Positions 62,761 through 64,000 of a stretch of DNA of 64,000 nt are shown one piece after another; position 1 is the stretch's first letter; each line of letters starts with the position of its first letter. Source of the DNA: Protopterus annectens (lineage: Eukaryota > Chordata > Ceratodontiformes > Protopteridae). Made by a program: the position numbers and the translations under genes. Where the stretch lies: NCBI RefSeq assembly GCF_019279795.1, contig NC_056743.1:930150694-930214693 (forward strand), read 5' to 3'. The notes under the pieces are model-generated. The model searched no databases. It worked only from the letters and a program-made list of their open reading frames with translations, and was not told where the DNA came from.

Positions 62761-63650
62761 ATAGATCCTGGCTATCTGTAGGAACTGGAGCAGCCAAGCT
62801 GTCAGTTTGAGAGAATGAAGAGAAGGATGAAGAGCCACCGATGAATGGGTCCAGAATCCAGGGTTCTTCCAAGAGATGAGGCTGGAGGAAGGGAAACCAA
62901 ATTTGTCGAGGCCAGTAAGGGGCTATTAAGATCATAGTCCTTCCTAGAAATGTTGCTTTCTGTAATACTTTGGGAATCAGAGGGAAGGGAGGAAAGGCAT
63001 AAAGGAGACCCAGGGGCGAACTGTGCACCAGTGCATCCTTTGGGACATCCCCCGGCAGGGGAATCAGGGCAAAGTAGCTGCTGCATTTCATGTTTGTTGG
63101 AGATGCAAAGAGATTGCAGCAAGGCTGGCCCCACCAGTGGAATATCCATTCCACTACCTGTTTCTTTAGGGACCACTCGTGAGGCAGAAGAATTGTCCTG
63201 CTTAGCTTGTCTGCTATCACACTGGATTTCCCTAGGTATGTGCGTTCCTATCAGAAAGTGCTGGGAGGAGACTGCCCACTGCCATAGTCTCATGGCCTCT
63301 CGACAGAGGGGGTAAAATTTTGTTCCTCCTTGTTTGTTTATGTACCAGACCACTGACATGTTGTCTGTCTGAATTGCAATTGTTCCCAGAGGTAGACAGT
63401 CTTGAAAGGACTGCAGTGCTAGAAGTACTGCTCTCACCTCCAGAACATTAATATGCAGATGAGCCTTGCGTTTCTTCCATGTGCCTTGGGCTGTTCTTCC
63501 CTGATAATGTTCCCCCCACCCAATCAAGGAAGCATCCGTGGTCACCGTGGCTATGGGATTGGGTAGAACGAATGGACAGCCCAGAGTTACATGTTGAGAA
63601 GTCAGCCACCATTGAAGGTCCATCTTGCACGTATCCATTATGATAATTTG
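62759..63650 (-). pseudogene. DIRS J RNase H and methyltransferase-like region
   Basis: The RNase H part is open within the 63779-62802 frame: TTDASLIGWGEH, LHINVLEVRAVLLALQSF, QTDNMSVVWYINKQGGTKFYPL. After a shift near 63225 the next frame (63220-62759) gives IADKLSRTILLPHEWSL, CNLFASPTNMKCSSYFALIP, YAFPPFPLIPKVLQKA and MILIAPYWPRQIWFPFL (MT-like). One frameshift only between the two. Confidence 0.85.
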
Positions 63651-64000
63651 GTGTGACATTGGAAGTTCCTGAAAGGACCATTGAGAGAACAGGAGCCATT
63701 GTAGAATTTGCATATGCATTTGATCGAGAGGAATGGCAAGGACTGCTGCCGCCATCGATCCTAGTAATTTGAGTACCATTGACTGGGGCTTTTCTCCTTG
63801 GAAGCAGGTCTAATATTTGTTTTCCTAAGAGACAAATTCTTTCTGGAGGCAGAGTCATTGAAACTGTGTTTAGTTCTGCTCCTATAAAGATGGTCTCTTA
63901 CGATGGCGATAAGGAAGATTTTTCTGAGTTGATGTTGATCCCCAATTGATTACAGAGATTTATGATTGTGTCCCTCTTCTGAATAAGTTGATGCTTGGTG
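63651..64000 (-). pseudogene. DIRS J reverse transcriptase, C-terminal part, cut by the window end
   Basis: Thumb/connection motifs LKLLGSMAAAVLAIPLDQMHMQILQWLLFSQWSF and QIIIMDTCKMDLQWWL in the frame to 63779. Further codons (PPERICLLGKQILDLL) are in another frame. The YLDD site would lie just past 64000. Confidence 0.78.

Larger units (their letters stand above)
61321..64000 (-). mobile_element. DIRS element J, family 1, left part only
   Basis: Left ITR, ICR, recombinase, methyltransferase-like region, RNase H and part of RT; gag and right ITR lie beyond the window. The left flank GATAA fits the AA preference of the other copies. Confidence 0.88.

Noticed and set aside
1-64000. Host protein-coding genes, tRNA or rRNA genes
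   Set aside because: Every frame with credible domains belongs to DIRS, PLE or LINE elements; no exon-like, tRNA or rRNA signal was seen.

Overview
This is a vertebrate-type genomic window made almost entirely of retrotransposons; I found no host gene. The mix is ten DIRS1-like tyrosine-recombinase retrotransposons with LAP2alpha-like Gag proteins, Penelope-like elements (PLEs) with a GIY-YIG endonuclease, and L2/CR1-type LINEs whose ORF1 carries an esterase domain. That mix, packed this densely, suggests a repeat-rich fish, amphibian or lungfish genome. The species call is inference and weak.

Layout. 1-1083 is the ORF1 of an L2/CR1 LINE on the minus strand, cut by DIRS element A (1084-7160). 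7161-9600 is non-coding repeat, including a two-copy tandem repeat. 9600-12623 is a plus-strand L2/CR1 LINE that hosts a rearranged PLE (10386-12071). At 12624 a DIRS element, I, begins. It is broken into four pieces that end at 59934. Its gaps are filled by B (13883-36187, which contains C 16103-21565 and D 23327-34473; D contains E 23753-29327), by G (36726-48565, which contains F 40442-45997) and by a PLE, L (48678-59063, which contains K 51539-58480; K holds two short insertions). 59935-61320 is a minus-strand LINE reverse-transcriptase fragment. J starts at 61321 and runs off the window.

The nesting is supported three ways: host reading frames resume across each insertion, the paired terminal repeats match, and element lengths agree once inner insertions are removed (B 5695, C 5463, D 5572, E 5575, F 5556 bp; A 6077, G 6284, K about 6370 bp).

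Each DIRS element reads on the minus strand as ITR, gag, RT-RNase H-methyltransferase-like region, tyrosine recombinase, internal complementary region (ICR), ITR. Family 1 (A, G, K, J) starts AAAGAAG on the plus strand. Family 2 (I, B, C, D, E, F) starts AGTACAG. The ICR of every copy is the reverse complement of the left tip followed by that of the right tip, which is the hallmark of DIRS replication through a circle. Gag packages the RNA, RT-RNase H copies it, and the recombinase inserts the circle. E is the innermost and best preserved copy. Its recombinase reading frame is intact and only single frameshifts interrupt the rest.

The observations most worth checking are the AA^C insertion site without target duplication, the shared orientation of all ten copies, insertion of E into the ICR of D, and several precise recombinase-killing lesions.
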